Shown one piece after another: positions 23,201 through 36,006 of a stretch of 46,188 bases of DNA. Within the stretch, counting starts at the first letter, position 1. Each line of letters starts with the position of its first letter. The stretch spans positions 1 through 46,188 of the forward strand of contig JNEM01015495.1 of the NCBI GenBank assembly GCA_000697335.1, written 5' to 3'. Source of the stretch: Conidiobolus incongruus B7586. Lineage: Eukaryota > Entomophthoromycota > Entomophthoromycetes > Entomophthorales > Conidiobolaceae. The position numbers were made by a program, and so were the translations under genes. Below the pieces are notes generated by a model. It ran no database searches and had not been told where the DNA came from. It worked only from the letters and a program-made list of their open reading frames with translations.

Positions 23201-24024
23201 CAGTGGGTTGGGATTTTTTGAGATTGGGATTGGGTACGAGCTTCTTTTGGACGTGGGGAGTTTGAATTTGGAGATATTCTTCTAAATTGAATTTCTAGTC
23301 ACATTATTATGATATATCATATAAATAATTATAGTAGTTAAGTTACTTGAATACTCGTATTTTGACATCCTATATAAATAGTATTTTCAATTGGAGAACT
23401 AACTATTGATAAAATATCTCCAACATTTGTCCTAGTGTGAATAATATATAAAGGTTGTAAATTTTTAGTACACCAAACCTAAGTCCATAAATTACTAAAT
23501 AATTTTAATATAATTATAGTTAAACTTACTCTAACGGTATCATCACCTAAAAACATTCAAATTAAAATTATTAGTATTGAAAATATAGAAATTGAACTGC
23601 TTACTTGATCCCGAAAATAATTTAGAGCCGTCCTTAGATAAGGTTAAGCATAGAACACCTCTAGTATGACCTATTAAACTACCTAACTTTAGGAGAGTTT
23701 CATTATCCCAAACCTAGTAATTATTTAATTAATATGATATATAGCCCATATTATAATAGCAATATACTTTAATCACACCCGATTGACAACCCACAAAGAT
23801 TTTATCCTGCATAGTAACACAACTCAGTATGGAGTCGTTTTGGTGATGTAAATTTTGGTAGATATTAATAGCATTTGGGTTGTGAATAGTAATCGATTCT
23901 GATGAAGAATTTACTATATCTAAATTTTGAGTTTCATCTATGATTTGAATTATTATTATTATTAGTATTATTAGATTAGTATTAAAATTTTATTTAAAAT
24001 ATAGAAATATGAAAGATTACACAT
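20271..24024 (-). CDS. DUG2: Dug2-type glutathione-degradation protein: WD40 repeats fused to M20 peptidase, 17 exons
   Basis: In yeast, Dug2 with Dug3 forms a cytosolic complex that removes the gamma-glutamyl group of glutathione. My model (959 aa) uses exons 24024-24021, 23937-23768, 23713-23605, 23546-23530, 23478-23347, 23294-22925, 22870-22848, 22794-22609, 22562-22494, 22443-22324, 22271-22181, 22127-21991, 21936-21473, 21419-21220, 21161-21089, 21036-20712 and 20660-20271; the lengths sum to whole codons. Residues 1-430 hold WD40-like repeats (VGCQSGVIKVWD, LFSGSSDDTVRVW, FSASADGAIKRW). The M20 domain follows: GHYDVIP (about His539/Asp541), YGRGVTDNKGP (Asp571), EGEEESGS (about 601-608), RPDAHSGFYGG, then GGSIPT and MGQSSDQAH. 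The start is tentative: exon 1 is only ATGT, chosen because it is the only ATG that joins in frame. Exons 4 and 7 are 17 and 23 nt. An apparent frame change near 22180 is resolved by the 53-bp intron 22128-22180. Confidence 0.9.
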
Positions 24025-25002
24025 TGATGTATATGTTAGTTTTTAAAATTAATTATAAAATAAATTTGAAATTATTAAAGTTGTGGTCATTGGAATTTAA
24101 ACCCTTATTATTAGCTAACTCCTATCATTATTTTCAATCAGTTTAATTGCAAAATTTTGATGAATTTAAAAATGACATCATATGATTTTTTATTGGTTAA
24201 AGAGGTGTTGTCGTATGTGAATTTAGCTGTTGCTAAGAGAGTTGAGTGAACATAATGCTCTGAGCTAATTTTATCAAGTTTAGTAGAAATTCTAAGTGAA
24301 AAAGACATCATGTATATATATATATATAAAGTATACTGTCAACTCAGTTCAATTTTTTTATATCATTAAAATCAATTTTGATCAATTTAACAATTGTTAA
24401 ACAATCAGGTGATAAAATATTCTCATGTCATTTAATTATCCGTTGGGATAAATATATACCTAGACTGAATAAATTATTAATTTTTTTATTGTTAAAATTA
24501 TGACGATTATAGAGTATAAGCAAATTTCAACTTTTGTTATTCAATGATAATAACTAATAACTTAATTTAAATAATAGATCTTAAATTCATAATAAAAAAA
24601 TACAAACGAACAAAATATACATTACAATAATTAATATCTATGAAATATACAAAAGATTCGATGTTTAATAATTTTTATATATTTTAATTTTGTTTGATTA
24701 TAAAATATTATATTGAAAAGATTGGAAAAAATGGGTTAATGGTAGTTGCAAAATCAATAAAATTATCTCTAATAAAAATATAAATCAACTCAAAAATACA
24801 TGACCAAACTTGATATGAATAAAGAAATTAATTACCCTGATCACTTATGAAATTACATTATCTATAACTGTGGGATTACAATATTAATAAAATAACTTTA
24901 GATCTAATAGATATATTTAACAAGATATTAATGATATAAAAATAAAATGATTTATATGATTAATCCATTATCAATAATACAAGCTCAACTCAAATATAAC
25001 AA
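24025..25002. other. Spacer between GID5 and DUG2
   Basis: The two genes lie in tandem on the minus strand. This A/T-rich kilobase should hold the DUG2 promoter and the GID5 3' end. An (AT)n run is at about 24311-24327. No other ORF of note is seen. Confidence 0.55.
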
Positions 25003-27622
25003 TCATAGTGAAGGATCTGGAATGAGGTCCATATCAAAGTTGGGAGTGGGCGATCGATCTTCAGAGTCTTCGCGTGTCACATACCGCCGGATGACACGAT
25101 TTTCTTCAACGTAGGAGTCTTTATTTGCTTCGTAGCGGCTTTCAGATTGAAAGTGCTGAAGAGCGGTACGTGCGCGATCTTTAACATCTAAGTTTTCGTC
25201 ATTGACCAATTGTTTCAATGTATTTTCGAATCCAAGAGCTCTAAGATCTTTGATTCTGATAAAACAACCTAAAAATTTTGGATTAGTCATTAAATATGAA
25301 ATTAAATATTATATAATTACTTGTTTGGTTATCTTCTATCCAGGTAAGATTAATAATACACCAAGCAGTTGCAACTCTGACTTGTGGATGTGGGTAGTTC
25401 ATTAACTCATGAATCTTATTTAAGAGATCGGATGAAGCCATGATCAATGATTTATGTTTGGTGTTTCCAGTGGCAATATTAACAATAACATAGAGTGCTT
25501 GGATAATTGATTCAGTGTGAGTGGTCTGAAGTTGCGCAAGGATAAGCTGTAAAAGCTCTTGTTCGCCGATACCTTTGAATACAAGGTCGATATCCGCTTC
25601 TTTACCACAACTGAGATTCCTAAGGAAAGCAAGAGCTTGTTCTTGAATCTTGGGATTGGGATCAACTAGCAATCCCATAACTTTATGCCAACCTAATTGG
25701 TCCATGACCATGGATTTGATATGAGAGTCAGCTTGGAAAAGAAGATTTTTGAGTCCGAAAACTGCATTGTATCTTAACTCAAGGTTCTCTGAATCAATGA
25801 GACGAACCATGCTATTAATGCCACCACTTTCCAATACTACCTTTTTAATGGGAGAAAAATCGAGTACTAAATTACAAAGAGTTGCAGATGCAGATATTCT
25901 AACTTGGTCATCAGAATCTTCAAGAAGTTTAAATAGAGGAGGTGTAACACCAACCTCAACTAAGCTAGTTCGAAGATTTTTAACAGACCTGGAAAGGCTC
26001 TTTGTGCATTCACATGCAGCTGCTCTGACGCCAACTCGATAGTGAGACATGGAATTGACTATGAAAGGAAGAGCTTTGGCTTCAATAACTTGTTTTCTAC
26101 AATCTTCACTTTGAGAACAGATGGATGCAATAGCGAGTAGGCAATTTTCTATAAGAGTGTCTTGTAAAGATTCTTCTGGGGTCATATCTTGCTCATCACA
26201 TATTGTTGAAACAGGAGTTTGGGATATAATTTCAGATAATTTCTTAATAGCATCTGAATCGCATGCAGCCTTTTGCATAATTGGGGATTTGTTTACCAGA
26301 CCGGCTAAAATTTGTAAGTCAATTAGAACGTAATAGTGTTTTTAGTGTAATTACCTAAGATGAGAGGAGCTTGAATTTGAGGAAAGCCTGAAGACTCTAG
26401 CAACTTAACTAGCGTTGATAATACAACGGGGAGAACATTTAGATTTGACTCTGGAATAGCGTTAACTTGATTTAAATTTGTGATACTAACATATCATATG
26501 AGGTTAGAATTAAGACAAGCTATTTTGAATATTTTCTTACCAATTACAAGATAATAGTTGCATATTAACATTTGGCGATTTAACTAGTTCTGCCATATAT
26601 TCGATTATTGGTTGACCCTCATAATCTAACAAAAATATTAGTAAGAATATTTCTATATTATATATAACTTGATATAAAGTATAACTTACGAAAGTTTAAA
26701 ATAGCATGACCAGCACTTTCGTTACCAGAGCATAAAGCCGAAAGAGTCTCTAAAGCAGCTTCCTGAGCCTAACCCAAAATTTAATAAGGCATAGTTAGAT
26801 AAGTATCAAAATTAATATTAACCTTTTCAATTCCGGAAGTTAATAAGCCCATAATATCAGGTAATACACCAAAATCTATAAGTTTATTCTGACGTTGAGG
26901 AGTATCAGCACACTTGCCCAAAATAAGAGCGGCTAACTGGGCTAAATTAATATTGGATGAATGATTCGTATCGGCTGAGCAAGAAATATCGGGAGGAGCC
27001 AATAAATAAAGTAAGCTATTTAGATGATTTTCCTAAATACAATTATTAATACTTTAATTAAAAATTAATAATCATTAGTTAATAATAACAACTTACTCTA
27101 AAAATTTCTCCTCTAGGGGATTCGGGACAAGAAAAAATTGATTTTAACGCTCTAGCAGAAGCTTCTACCAATGGATATGGCAACTTTTTTAAATTAATAC
27201 ACTCTAGTAAAATACTGGTAGCTCCTGAATTCAATAATTGGTTGACAATATCTTTAGACCCTATATAGTAGAATTTTTTTTTAATGTTACAATTTTTTAA
27301 ATAATAGAAATAATCTAGTATTGAAATTACCATATGCTAAACTACCCAAAACCACAGCTGTTTGGACTTGAATGGTAGGATTGGCATTATTAGAAGGTTT
27401 TAAAGTTAATAAAATCCTAAATTAAATTAGTTTAATTCCGTATAATTTAATATTATTATAATACCTTTCAATTACGTTGAGGTTAGCATAAATAGCTTTA
27501 TTAGTAGGGTTTCCAATAATTTGGTTTTTAATAAGCCTTAAAGCTTTTAACTGTTCTTCAGGATCTTGGCTCTCCAACAAATTTAAATGATAATTAGCTA
27601 ATTCGATAGCTGAAGAAGGCAT
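25003..27622 (-). CDS. GID5: ARMC8/Gid5 (Vid28)-like armadillo-repeat subunit of the GID/CTLH ubiquitin ligase, 9 exons
   Basis: Gid5/ARMC8 is the armadillo scaffold that links the substrate receptor to the GID/CTLH E3 ligase; in yeast this complex removes gluconeogenic enzymes. Exons are 27622-27465, 27416-27331, 27260-27097, 27032-26823, 26768-26690, 26625-26541, 26485-26355, 26304-25321 and 25268-25003, giving 720 aa. Human ARMC8 is near 670 aa and yeast Vid28 near 920. Armadillo-like helical repeats run throughout. ARMC8-like phrases include LIKNQIIGN near the N-terminus, CTKSLSRSVKNLRTS, ATLCNLVLDFSPIKKVVLES, AVFGLKNLLFQADSHIKSM and ATAWCIINLTWIEDNQ, as well as DLRALGFENTLKQL near the end. 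The tail is acidic and probably disordered. Exon 8 (984 nt) carries most of the conserved C-terminal half; the 5' half is split by short introns. Confidence 0.92.
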
Positions 27623-28702
27623 CTTTAATTATATTTTTAGTAGAAATAATATTATAAATTATTGATTTATTGTCGAGTTAAAAATAATGTTAATTAACAA
27701 TAGAAAGAGAAAAGAATGACCAATTCAAAATGCAAAAGAGTAATAATTATTATGTCATTTAAAATTAATGCTTATGACAGATAATTTTATTATGAACTTT
27801 ATGAATTAAGATTAAAATCATTTTTTTACTTGAATTGGTATTTATCAATGAACTCGTGTTAGTTAATTGATTACTCCCCATAAACTTTAGTCTTACATTA
27901 ATCTATTTATATTATTATCAGATTTATCAAATCTGTACTTGTCTATTTATTGTAATTTTATCAACTTGTTATTATAATTAAAACTTTAATGCTTGATATA
28001 CTTGATATGCTTTATAACTTTTATTAGGCTTGATAGATATTGAACGACTTAGTGATTTTATTGTAGTAGAATAGTTTATTAATATAATAATTAATATTAT
28101 ATATTTTAAGTTTTGCTAATTCACTAGTACATCAACCTATTAATTAATATTTAAAACCCTTAATATTGTTTTATTGCGTTAATATATGTCAAAAAATTAC
28201 AATGTTCTTATCTTGTAATTCTTCTGGAAATTTCCTGATATTGTAATATTGAAATATAGTCAATTCTTATATTATATTATATTATATTATATTAATTTCT
28301 TCGATACTAAATTAATTTGAAATATTATGAATTTAAGAGATTGAATAATAGTTTATAAATAAATTTAAATTATTGTATTTAGTTAATCAAATAGTCATGA
28401 CATGTATTTGAAATGATGGGTACTTATGGTTTAAATTTATTTGGATATCAATTGATATATAATATATCAATGACTTGTCAATCATAAGAACATCCTAAAA
28501 AGTTTCTAGATTTAAACGTATTTAAATCTAATTAAATATGTAAGTACTATTATATTTCAATCTGAAATATTGAACGAATAGATTTCTAAACAGTCTCAAT
28601 TTTTCACATTGAAGTTCTCATTGTCACCTGATAATGAGGTTGAATATAAAAATGGTGACGAGATTGAATTTTGGATTTTAACTTCCCTTTAAAGTTGTAA
28701 TC
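27623..28702. promoter_or_regulatory. Divergent intergenic region, GID5 (-) / hydratase (+)
   Basis: About 1.08 kb lies between two genes read away from each other, so it should hold both promoters. A pentanucleotide (ATATT)n tract lies at about 28268-28294. No definite TATA element or coding sequence is seen. Confidence 0.5.
28268..28294. repeat. (ATATT)n pentanucleotide repeat
   Basis: About five tandem ATATT units lie in the divergent spacer upstream of the hydratase gene. It is a simple repeat. Confidence 0.9.
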
Positions 28703-30075
28703 ATGTTATTATTACGCACCAGTGTAGTGAGAGTCAACAAACAATTATTAAAACATAACAATTCAACTCTATTCAATTTTGGTCGTTGGTTGAGCACTGA
28801 TCAAGCCAATGGTAAATTATGCTATTTGGAAAAGTTGACTGGTGAAGATAAAGGTAAAATCATTGAGTAAATTTGTTATCAAAATAAAGTTAATCATTTG
28901 TAAAGGTATTGCTGTTCTCAATATGAATAGACCAGCTGCAAAAAATGCCATCTCTATACAATTCTTATCCGAATTCCGCCAAGCTTTGGAAGATGTTCAT
29001 TTTGATAGGTAATATTAAAGATCATTAATATCAAATAGCTTCTAATAATCTATTAGCGAAGTGAGAGTCCTTATCTTAAGAAGTTTAGTTGATAAAGTTT
29101 TCTGTGCTGGTGCTGACTTGAAAGTAAGTTAATAATTTTCAAGAAAAATAATTTTGCTTATGTATTAATGTGCTATAGGAACGTGCTGGTATGTCACAAG
29201 TCGAAGTCACAAAATTTTTGCACTCTTTGAGACAAGCTTTCTGCCAGCTTGAGGTAACTTTAAATCATCGATACAATATAGGATGGTATTAAAATAGATA
29301 TTAGACTTTACCTCAACCTACTATCGCTAGTGTCGATGGTGCCGCTTTAGGTGGTGGCTTAGAAATGGCGCTCTCTTGTGATATGCGTGTAGCAGGCTCT
29401 GGTGCTAAAGTTGGGCTCCCCGAAACCCAATTGGCCATTATTCCAGGGTAATTAATATCGTATAATATTATACGTACTTCAAGCTGATCTAATAAATATT
29501 TAGTGCTGGAGGTACTCAAAGATTATCACGTCTCGTTGGTGTTGGCATTGCAAAAGAATTAATTTTCACAGCCCGCGTCTTAACTAACGAACAAGCTCGC
29601 GAAATTGGCAAGTTTTCATGATATCCTCAAACCAATATGGTCTAATTTCAATTTTGTAAATAGGATTGGTCAATCATGCTGTAAAAGAAGCTTCAAGTTA
29701 TGACAAAGCCCTCAACTTGGCTAGAGAAATTTTACCCAAAGGTAATATTATAAATTATACCATTCATCGACAATTTAATTAATTTTGATTATAATAGGTC
29801 CATTAGCTATTAGAATGGCCAAGATTGCTATTGACAGAGGAATTCAAGTTGACAAGTATTTGTTATTTTAATTATACCAATTTTGGAATATTAATAATTT
29901 TTTAGGGAATCTGGGTTAGAAATTGAACAATTATGCTATGCTCCTATCTTAAAGACTAAGGATAGATTAGAAGGTAAGACTCAATATCAATTTCATTATA
30001 TTTTAATATTAATGATTTCAATTAGGTTTGGCTGCATTCAAAGAAAAGCGTCGTCCCGTTTACAAGGGTGAATAA
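28703..30075 (+). CDS. AUH-like methylglutaconyl-CoA / enoyl-CoA hydratase, mitochondrial, 10 exons
   Basis: This crotonase-fold hydratase most resembles AUH, which hydrates 3-methylglutaconyl-CoA in leucine breakdown. Exons are 28703-28853, 28906-29008, 29057-29123, 29179-29253, 29305-29447, 29504-29607, 29664-29741, 29798-29855, 29906-29973 and 30026-30075, giving 298 aa. The Arg/Leu-rich, acid-free N-terminus [18 protein letters not shown] looks like a mitochondrial targeting sequence. Family marks are [30 protein letters not shown] (oxyanion-hole region), [18 protein letters not shown] and [19 protein letters not shown], with its catalytic Glu. The AUH-like tail has [18 protein letters not shown] and [20 protein letters not shown]. 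Intron 6 (29608-29663) has to be GC-AG: only the GCAAGT donor after ...REIG keeps the frame into LVNHAVKE. Substrate choice within the crotonases is inferred from overall likeness. Confidence 0.95.
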
Positions 30076-31510
30076 TTTAATAAATTTCAAGAAATATATA
30101 TTATCAAGTATAATATTAGATAACCATTTATTTATTTATTACTGATTTTACTAATATATCATATTAACTAATAAATACCATTATAATATTTTTTTTCTTT
30201 GAGTATTAAAATTCATATTGCTATGCAAATTTAGTATTATTTTTTACTTTCTATTTATATTTCAACTGATTACAATTGAAAACACATTAAAACCTCCGAT
30301 TTAAATTGCTTTTATTAGAATTTTATAAAATCTTTTATTGAATCTGATAACAGTATATACAAACAACTATATTGTTAATTTATGTTAGAATAAGATAATA
30401 ATAATAATAATAATAATCAACGTTATTCAAATAGCACTTGCAATTAAATCATTATAATATTGTGAAATTTCAATTTTTAAGCTGATATATGTTATGATAC
30501 TATTAAAATATTTAATAACTTATTTAAATAACTTAATAGAAGAAAATTAAATTTTAACATTCCTTAAATTCAATAATATATTATTTTGTATTTAAAATTT
30601 AATCAAATCTAATTTTTAATTATTATTTTAAATAAAAAATGAATAAGAAAATATTTCTTGTCTGATTTATCTAATATATATTTAATATCAAGATATTTTT
30701 ATTATTAATTATTAACTACTATTAATATTAAATATACACTAAATTTTCTAATATTAAAATTTACTCTATGATTCAAATTCATTCAACAAAAGAAATTAAA
30801 AATATTCCCAATGCTAATCCCATGAATATAATTAAGAAAAATTTGAGAAATTATAATATAAAAATGAATTGAATTTAATATGTTTAAACTTTGATCAAAA
30901 ACTAATGAGTACAGCCACGGTAAATTTCTATACTCCATAGGAAATATTACTGCCAGATTGACATAGTCATTCTTCGTACACTAGATTGACGACATTTTAG
31001 GAATCGTATCTGAATATATGAGGTTACGGGCCAAAAACTTGTCAACATTTATTATTAAAAGAAAAAATTTTCACAAACATATGCCACATAAATCAATATC
31101 ATAAACAAACATAACTTTATATTTTGTTATGTCTCTTAATATATTATTAAATTTTATCAATATACTGACATACATTTCAAATTAATTGATTAACAAACTA
31201 CTTTAAAATAATAATTAAACTTTATAATTGACATTATATATTATTCATACAATATAAAAAATTTTGACCAGCTATTTGAGGAATTTTTATTATATTTATT
31301 TTTTCCTATTAACATATTGTAATCCCCTTTTTTCCAGCAGAGTTAAAATATAATATCGAGATAATTAGCATAATTAATCAAGATTCATCTCCTTTAATTG
31401 ATCCCATAAATTAAAATCGAAATATTATTATCTTAAATTCAATCTCAACTCCGAAACAATTATTAAAAGTTAAAAAATACTACTTTAATCCACATTAAAC
31501 TCAAACTATA
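30076..31510. other. AT-rich spacer, no gene recognised
   Basis: The spacer separates two plus-strand genes. It includes a short (AAT)n run near 30398-30417 and a slightly GC-richer patch at about 30900-31040 without a long open frame. Nothing else is recognised. Confidence 0.55.
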
Positions 31511-31747
31511 ATGGAGAGCATAGGGAAAGAGTGTACACCTCTTAAAAAAGAATACGATACATGCTTTCAAGAATGGTACATCAATGAATTTTTGAAAGGA
31601 ACCAACAAAACTAAAGTACCTTGTGAAGAATTGTTAAAAAAGTATCAAAGCTGTCTCAGTCAAGTATTAAAGGAGAAAGGTATTGACAAATCCTTGGAAG
31701 AAGTTAGAACTCCTGAATTTACTAATCAAAGCGCCAAATATAATTAA
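31511..31747 (+). CDS. MDM35: Mdm35/TRIAP1-like intermembrane-space protein
   Basis: This is an intronless 78-aa twin CX9C protein. Mdm35 (TRIAP1 in animals) binds Ups/PRELI proteins in the mitochondrial intermembrane space and lets them carry phosphatidic acid or phosphatidylserine between membranes. The sequence has CTPLKKEYDTC (CX9C, Cys8-Cys18) and CEELLKKYQSC (CX9C, about Cys38-Cys48), the oxidised helical hairpin of the family. Between them are FQEWYINEFLKG, close to TRIAP1's aromatic helix end and FLKG loop. Length matches TRIAP1 (76 aa) and yeast Mdm35 (86 aa). There is no cleaved signal, as expected for a Mia40 import substrate. The first ATG is used. Confidence 0.92.
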   Translation: MESIGKECTPLKKEYDTCFQEWYINEFLKGTNKTKVPCEELLKKYQSCLSQVLKEKGIDKSLEEVRTPEFTNQSAKYN

Positions 31748-34700
31748 CATCCCTTATTTATTCTATAAAATGTATCTATTTAATTATGCTTGAATCAAAT
31801 TTTCTGAATAGTTTTTTATTAATATTATATAATTTTATTGAATTTTATTTAAATCATTAGTTTAATTTTTTAACATGATATATGTAAATCATTTGTTATT
31901 ACAACTATACTATAATATAACAGTCACCATCCTCTTATAATGTTTATATTATCACTCATTTTTTAAAGATAACACCCTTTTTTACAAATTATAATAATCC
32001 AATTCAAACAAAATATTTAACAGTAATAAAACCAGTTTTTATAAACTTGATTTATATATATTATACAAAAAATAAAATATACAAGTAAATATAGATAAAA
32101 TAGCTAATATTATTACAATTTCATCAACATATTCACCAGATATCACCATTATAATAAAAAATAAGCTATTAAATACAATGATTCCTTCATATTCATTCAA
32201 CATAGCATATTTTAAAGAATAGTTTATATTACTAAATGTCATGATATTTTTGGTCAATAGTTCAAAATATCAGTTTATACAACTGTATTCATACCTTACT
32301 GTTTAGTTAATTGGTTATTGTAATAACTCTTGTATAAGTTAAAAAAATTATGTTGATAAAACATGATTGATATTATTTTTGATAATATTTTATTAGAAAT
32401 GAATAATATAACCAGATTTTTAATATGACATTCTCAACGATAAAATTCTTACATATACTGTTGTATTGAGAATATATTTAATTGTAAAGGATAATTATAT
32501 AATTCTAGATGGTATTTGATCTAATTTTGTTTTGATATGAATATTCTTTTATGCAAAAAATAGTGGTTTTATTCAATTAATTAAAGAATTGTATAATATC
32601 TTAATATATATTGATTTTCAAGTTAATATTAATTATAAAATCAGATTAATTTACTAAGAATCGTCTATATTAAATTTTATTTACTATATTACATCATTAT
32701 ATCATTCATAGTTTGAGTCATTATGAGTATCAACTCTAAAATGTGTTAGTAGAATAATACCCTTGTGAGTATACGGCCACTTTTTCAAAGTTTAAAATTC
32801 TTTGTAAATATATCATTTCTCTTAACTTTCAATTATATAAATTCAGCAACATTCATTTTTGAAGCCACACTTTAATTTGGCTTCATTTTGATTATTTTAG
32901 TAACTCTAAAGGTTAATAAACATTTTTTATTCATATACAACAACTTTTCAAATCAATATCTATAATGTGAGAAAGAAATCTTATATCTATTGTTCTTTTA
33001 AAAATACATCTTAAGATATTTAATTAAGCAGTTTCAAATTTATGATACCTAAAAATGAATATAATTATTTACAAATAATTATAGATATCCAGGGAAATTG
33101 ATGTTTAAAATTAATACAAAGTTTATTAGAATGTATTGTCTGATAATAGTTGATCTATATTCTAAGTGAAAATTCAATATTTAAAGTATATATTAATAAT
33201 TTTTAACTCAAATCGAAATAAATTCAAATACCAAGATATTAAATAATATATCAAGTATAAATTAAAATCTACTTATATTTTAATGTTTCTTAGTATCTAA
33301 AATAAAATATAAATATTGGTTGGCTTAGTAGTTCCAATATAGAATATAAATTGGAAAAGCACTTGCAATGAAATATTATCTGATTTAGTTATTTAAGTTT
33401 GGGTATTCAATGTGTATTTGTAATTCCAAATATTGACCAAAGGTGAAAATTTTTGATGTAAATTTTCTATATTGATTTTTTTATTGTTAGTATGGATCAA
33501 CTGGAATCAGTTCATAAAACTCTCAAAGCTCATGTATTAACCATACATTTCAAATATTTTAATTGGTGATCCTTTTAAAAAATATAACTCCAAAATCATC
33601 TAACTACAAATTTTTCAATGGTTATATTTGTTTGAAAATTTGAAGCAATAATTGGTTTGAATCATCTTTTAAATACCATTTATAACAAGATTTATTCAAA
33701 AATAAACTTAAGCATATGTAATATAAAACTTAATGAGATTATTATAAATATCTATCACAGCATATTTCAATATAAAATGGTAAATTTCAGATAACAAAGT
33801 TGATGGTAAATCGGAATTATTTTACTTTTAATACTGAATTTTATTATTTCAATCATTTAAAGTAAAATTTCATTTAATGTGGTTAAACATTTTAACATCG
33901 TTTAGAATTATAATAGTAATAATTTTATATTTTCAACTAATATTTATTTATTGAAATTTTATTCTTTCAAGTTATATAAAATCGAATATTTACTCTTCTA
34001 AATAATATTTTAAATATTTCCGTTTTTACAATATTTAGTAAAATATATCATGATAAAAATAATAGTTCCCTTATCATTTTAAAGGCGTAAATTTTGCCAT
34101 GCAATCTTTTTGATAACTCTATCAAATATCTTTCAAATCAAATTGTTTCATATGATTTAATATTAAGAATATAAGCTATAACTAGTGAAATTATAGTTGA
34201 TTTTAATGTTCGATATATTATTATATCTTGGAAATCATTAATTGCGAATCTACATATTTATTCAACAGTGCCTTAAAATTTTTTAACTATATATGTATTG
34301 CTCAAAATAATGAAGTCAAGATATAATAAATGCTAGTTAAAAGCATTCAAGCATGAATCAAATTGTGCAATGTAACAATTGCCACGTTCTTTAGTAATGT
34401 ACATTCAATCAACCAATAATCAATTTAATAAACTTAAATACTGGTGTTATCTTTGATCATAATCCTACAATTTTTAAGTTATAAAGACTTTTTCATAATG
34501 ATAAAAACTAGTTTATAGCTAGAAAAATTTTTATTTCAATATATTTAATCATTGATTCTTAATATATTTTTTGACAACCTATCTGAAATCATACTAGTAA
34601 CATATTGTTAATTTAATAATACCTTTTGGAATATTATAGAGGGATTATTTCTCATCCTTTATTAATATTTACCTAACGCCGATTTTGCATAATTCAAAAT

Positions 34701-35058
34701 ATGTCAAATTTAACTATGATATACCACTAATGCAAATTTTCATCATATAACCCATAAAAATCATCTCTTGAGATGATAAAAACTCACAGAAATATATCCA
34801 TTTGTTGACATTAAATAGAGATGATAAATATTTAATTAAATAATTCTTTGACATGTTCTTATTAAAAAATTTTTAAAGTTTTATAATATCAAGGTTTTAA
34901 TAATAACTTAAAAACAGTAATATTTTTCCTATAGTACTTGATAATCAGATAACTATTGGATACAATTCTAAGTACCTATATTAACTATATGATCCATATA
35001 TTGTTGAAAATAAATTATAAATTTAATTAATATTTTATTAAATTATAAACAAATTAAT
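31748..35058. other. 3.3 kb AT-rich spacer
   Basis: No gene can be supported. A 72-codon minus-strand frame at 32039-32257 is hydrophobic in its second half (two possible membrane segments) but has A/T-driven composition and no relatives I know. I leave it as a possible small membrane protein only. No repeat family or RNA gene was recognised in the rest. Confidence 0.5.
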
Positions 35059-36006
35059 TTATCTTTCATATAATTGATGTTGCATGGAATCATTTTTAGA
35101 AATGGTAAATAAACGATCTCTCTTGAATAATCTTAATAACTCTCTCTTTGTATCTTCGTGAAGTGTAATAATACAGATTGGATTAACTATAGTGATTAAG
35201 TTTATGCAAATACTGCAAATGGCATCTACTATGGGAGTTCTGGTCTCGGGAGCAAATATACTGATAAAATCAACAATTAAATTTGGTAAGAGTACAATTT
35301 GATAGGCCAAAATGAGAAAGAGCATTTTGAATTTGATCTTTTTCTTCTGAATAACAACTGTGAGTTCGGGTGAATCATTCATCAAATGTTCAGAATATAG
35401 TATATATTGATTGGTAATCATGATATAGTTCAATACAAATACAAAATCCATGAATACAATATAAAGAAAAGTGAAGACACTCAATAGTTTGGCATATACA
35501 TTCTCATTGTCAAAAGACACAAAACAATAGGTTCCAGAACTCATTAATTTAAATGTTTTGAAGTGTACAGCTAATCCTCCCAAGAGAAACCATAGTATTA
35601 TCACCCCCACTACAAGTAAACTCCATTTTTTCGTCTTCCAATACAATCCTTTAACGATTGCAAAGTATCGAAGTAGCCCTATCAGCATCACGCAGGTGAG
35701 AGATGTTCCTACTGCTGCCAACACCATCATACCTGTAGCTTGACACGCTCTGGGATGATCGATAAGTACAGTAGGCCCTTTGATTAATTTGAGCACTTGA
35801 ATTGCAAGAAGGGAAGTAGTATAAGTGATATCTGAATAACTACAAATTTGAATCAGCAGTAAATCATTAGAAAAGGAGCGCCATCTCTTGAAGTTAATGA
35901 ATCCCAGGATCACATTGAATATGATTGCTAAAATAATAATAGCCAAGTTGATAGGGTCTACCACTTTGATAAGATCAAAAGGGAGCTGCTGAGGGATAGT
36001 ATCCAT
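35059..36006 (-). CDS. Seven-helix receptor, class-A-like GPCR (second subfamily, minus member)
   Basis: This is an intronless 315-aa protein with seven hydrophobic segments. Helix 3 starts after RACQATG (a Cys at the usual disulfide place) and ends in GLLRYFAIV at the DRY position, lacking the acidic residue. The second outer loop carries SSGTYCFVSF, giving the partner Cys. Helix 7 has NPICIITL, then a basic amphipathic stretch (HEDTKRELLRLFKRDR), as in class-A helix 8. The SGTYC loop, LLRYFAIVK and HEDTKREL are matched in the head-to-head neighbour at 37380-38345 (TGTYC, VLRYLAIVK, HEETKQEL). These two therefore form one subfamily, distinct from the pair at 11.5-18.9 kb. Ligand unknown. Confidence 0.85.
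   Translation of the reverse strand: MDTIPQQLPFDLIKVVDPINLAIIILAIIFNVILGFINFKRWRSFSNDLLLIQICSYSDITYTTSLLAIQVLKLIKGPTVLIDHPRACQATGMMVLAAVGTSLTCVMLIGLLRYFAIVKGLYWKTKKWSLLVVGVIILWFLLGGLAVHFKTFKLMSSGTYCFVSFDNENVYAKLLSVFTFLYIVFMDFVFVLNYIMITNQYILYSEHLMNDSPELTVVIQKKKIKFKMLFLILAYQIVLLPNLIVDFISIFAPETRTPIVDAICSICINLITIVNPICIITLHEDTKRELLRLFKRDRLFTISKNDSMQHQLYER

Noticed and set aside
32039-32257. 72-codon hydrophobic minus-strand frame
   Set aside because: It could encode two membrane helices, but its Ile/Tyr/Phe/Asn-rich composition is what A/T-rich DNA gives by chance, and no relative is known to me.
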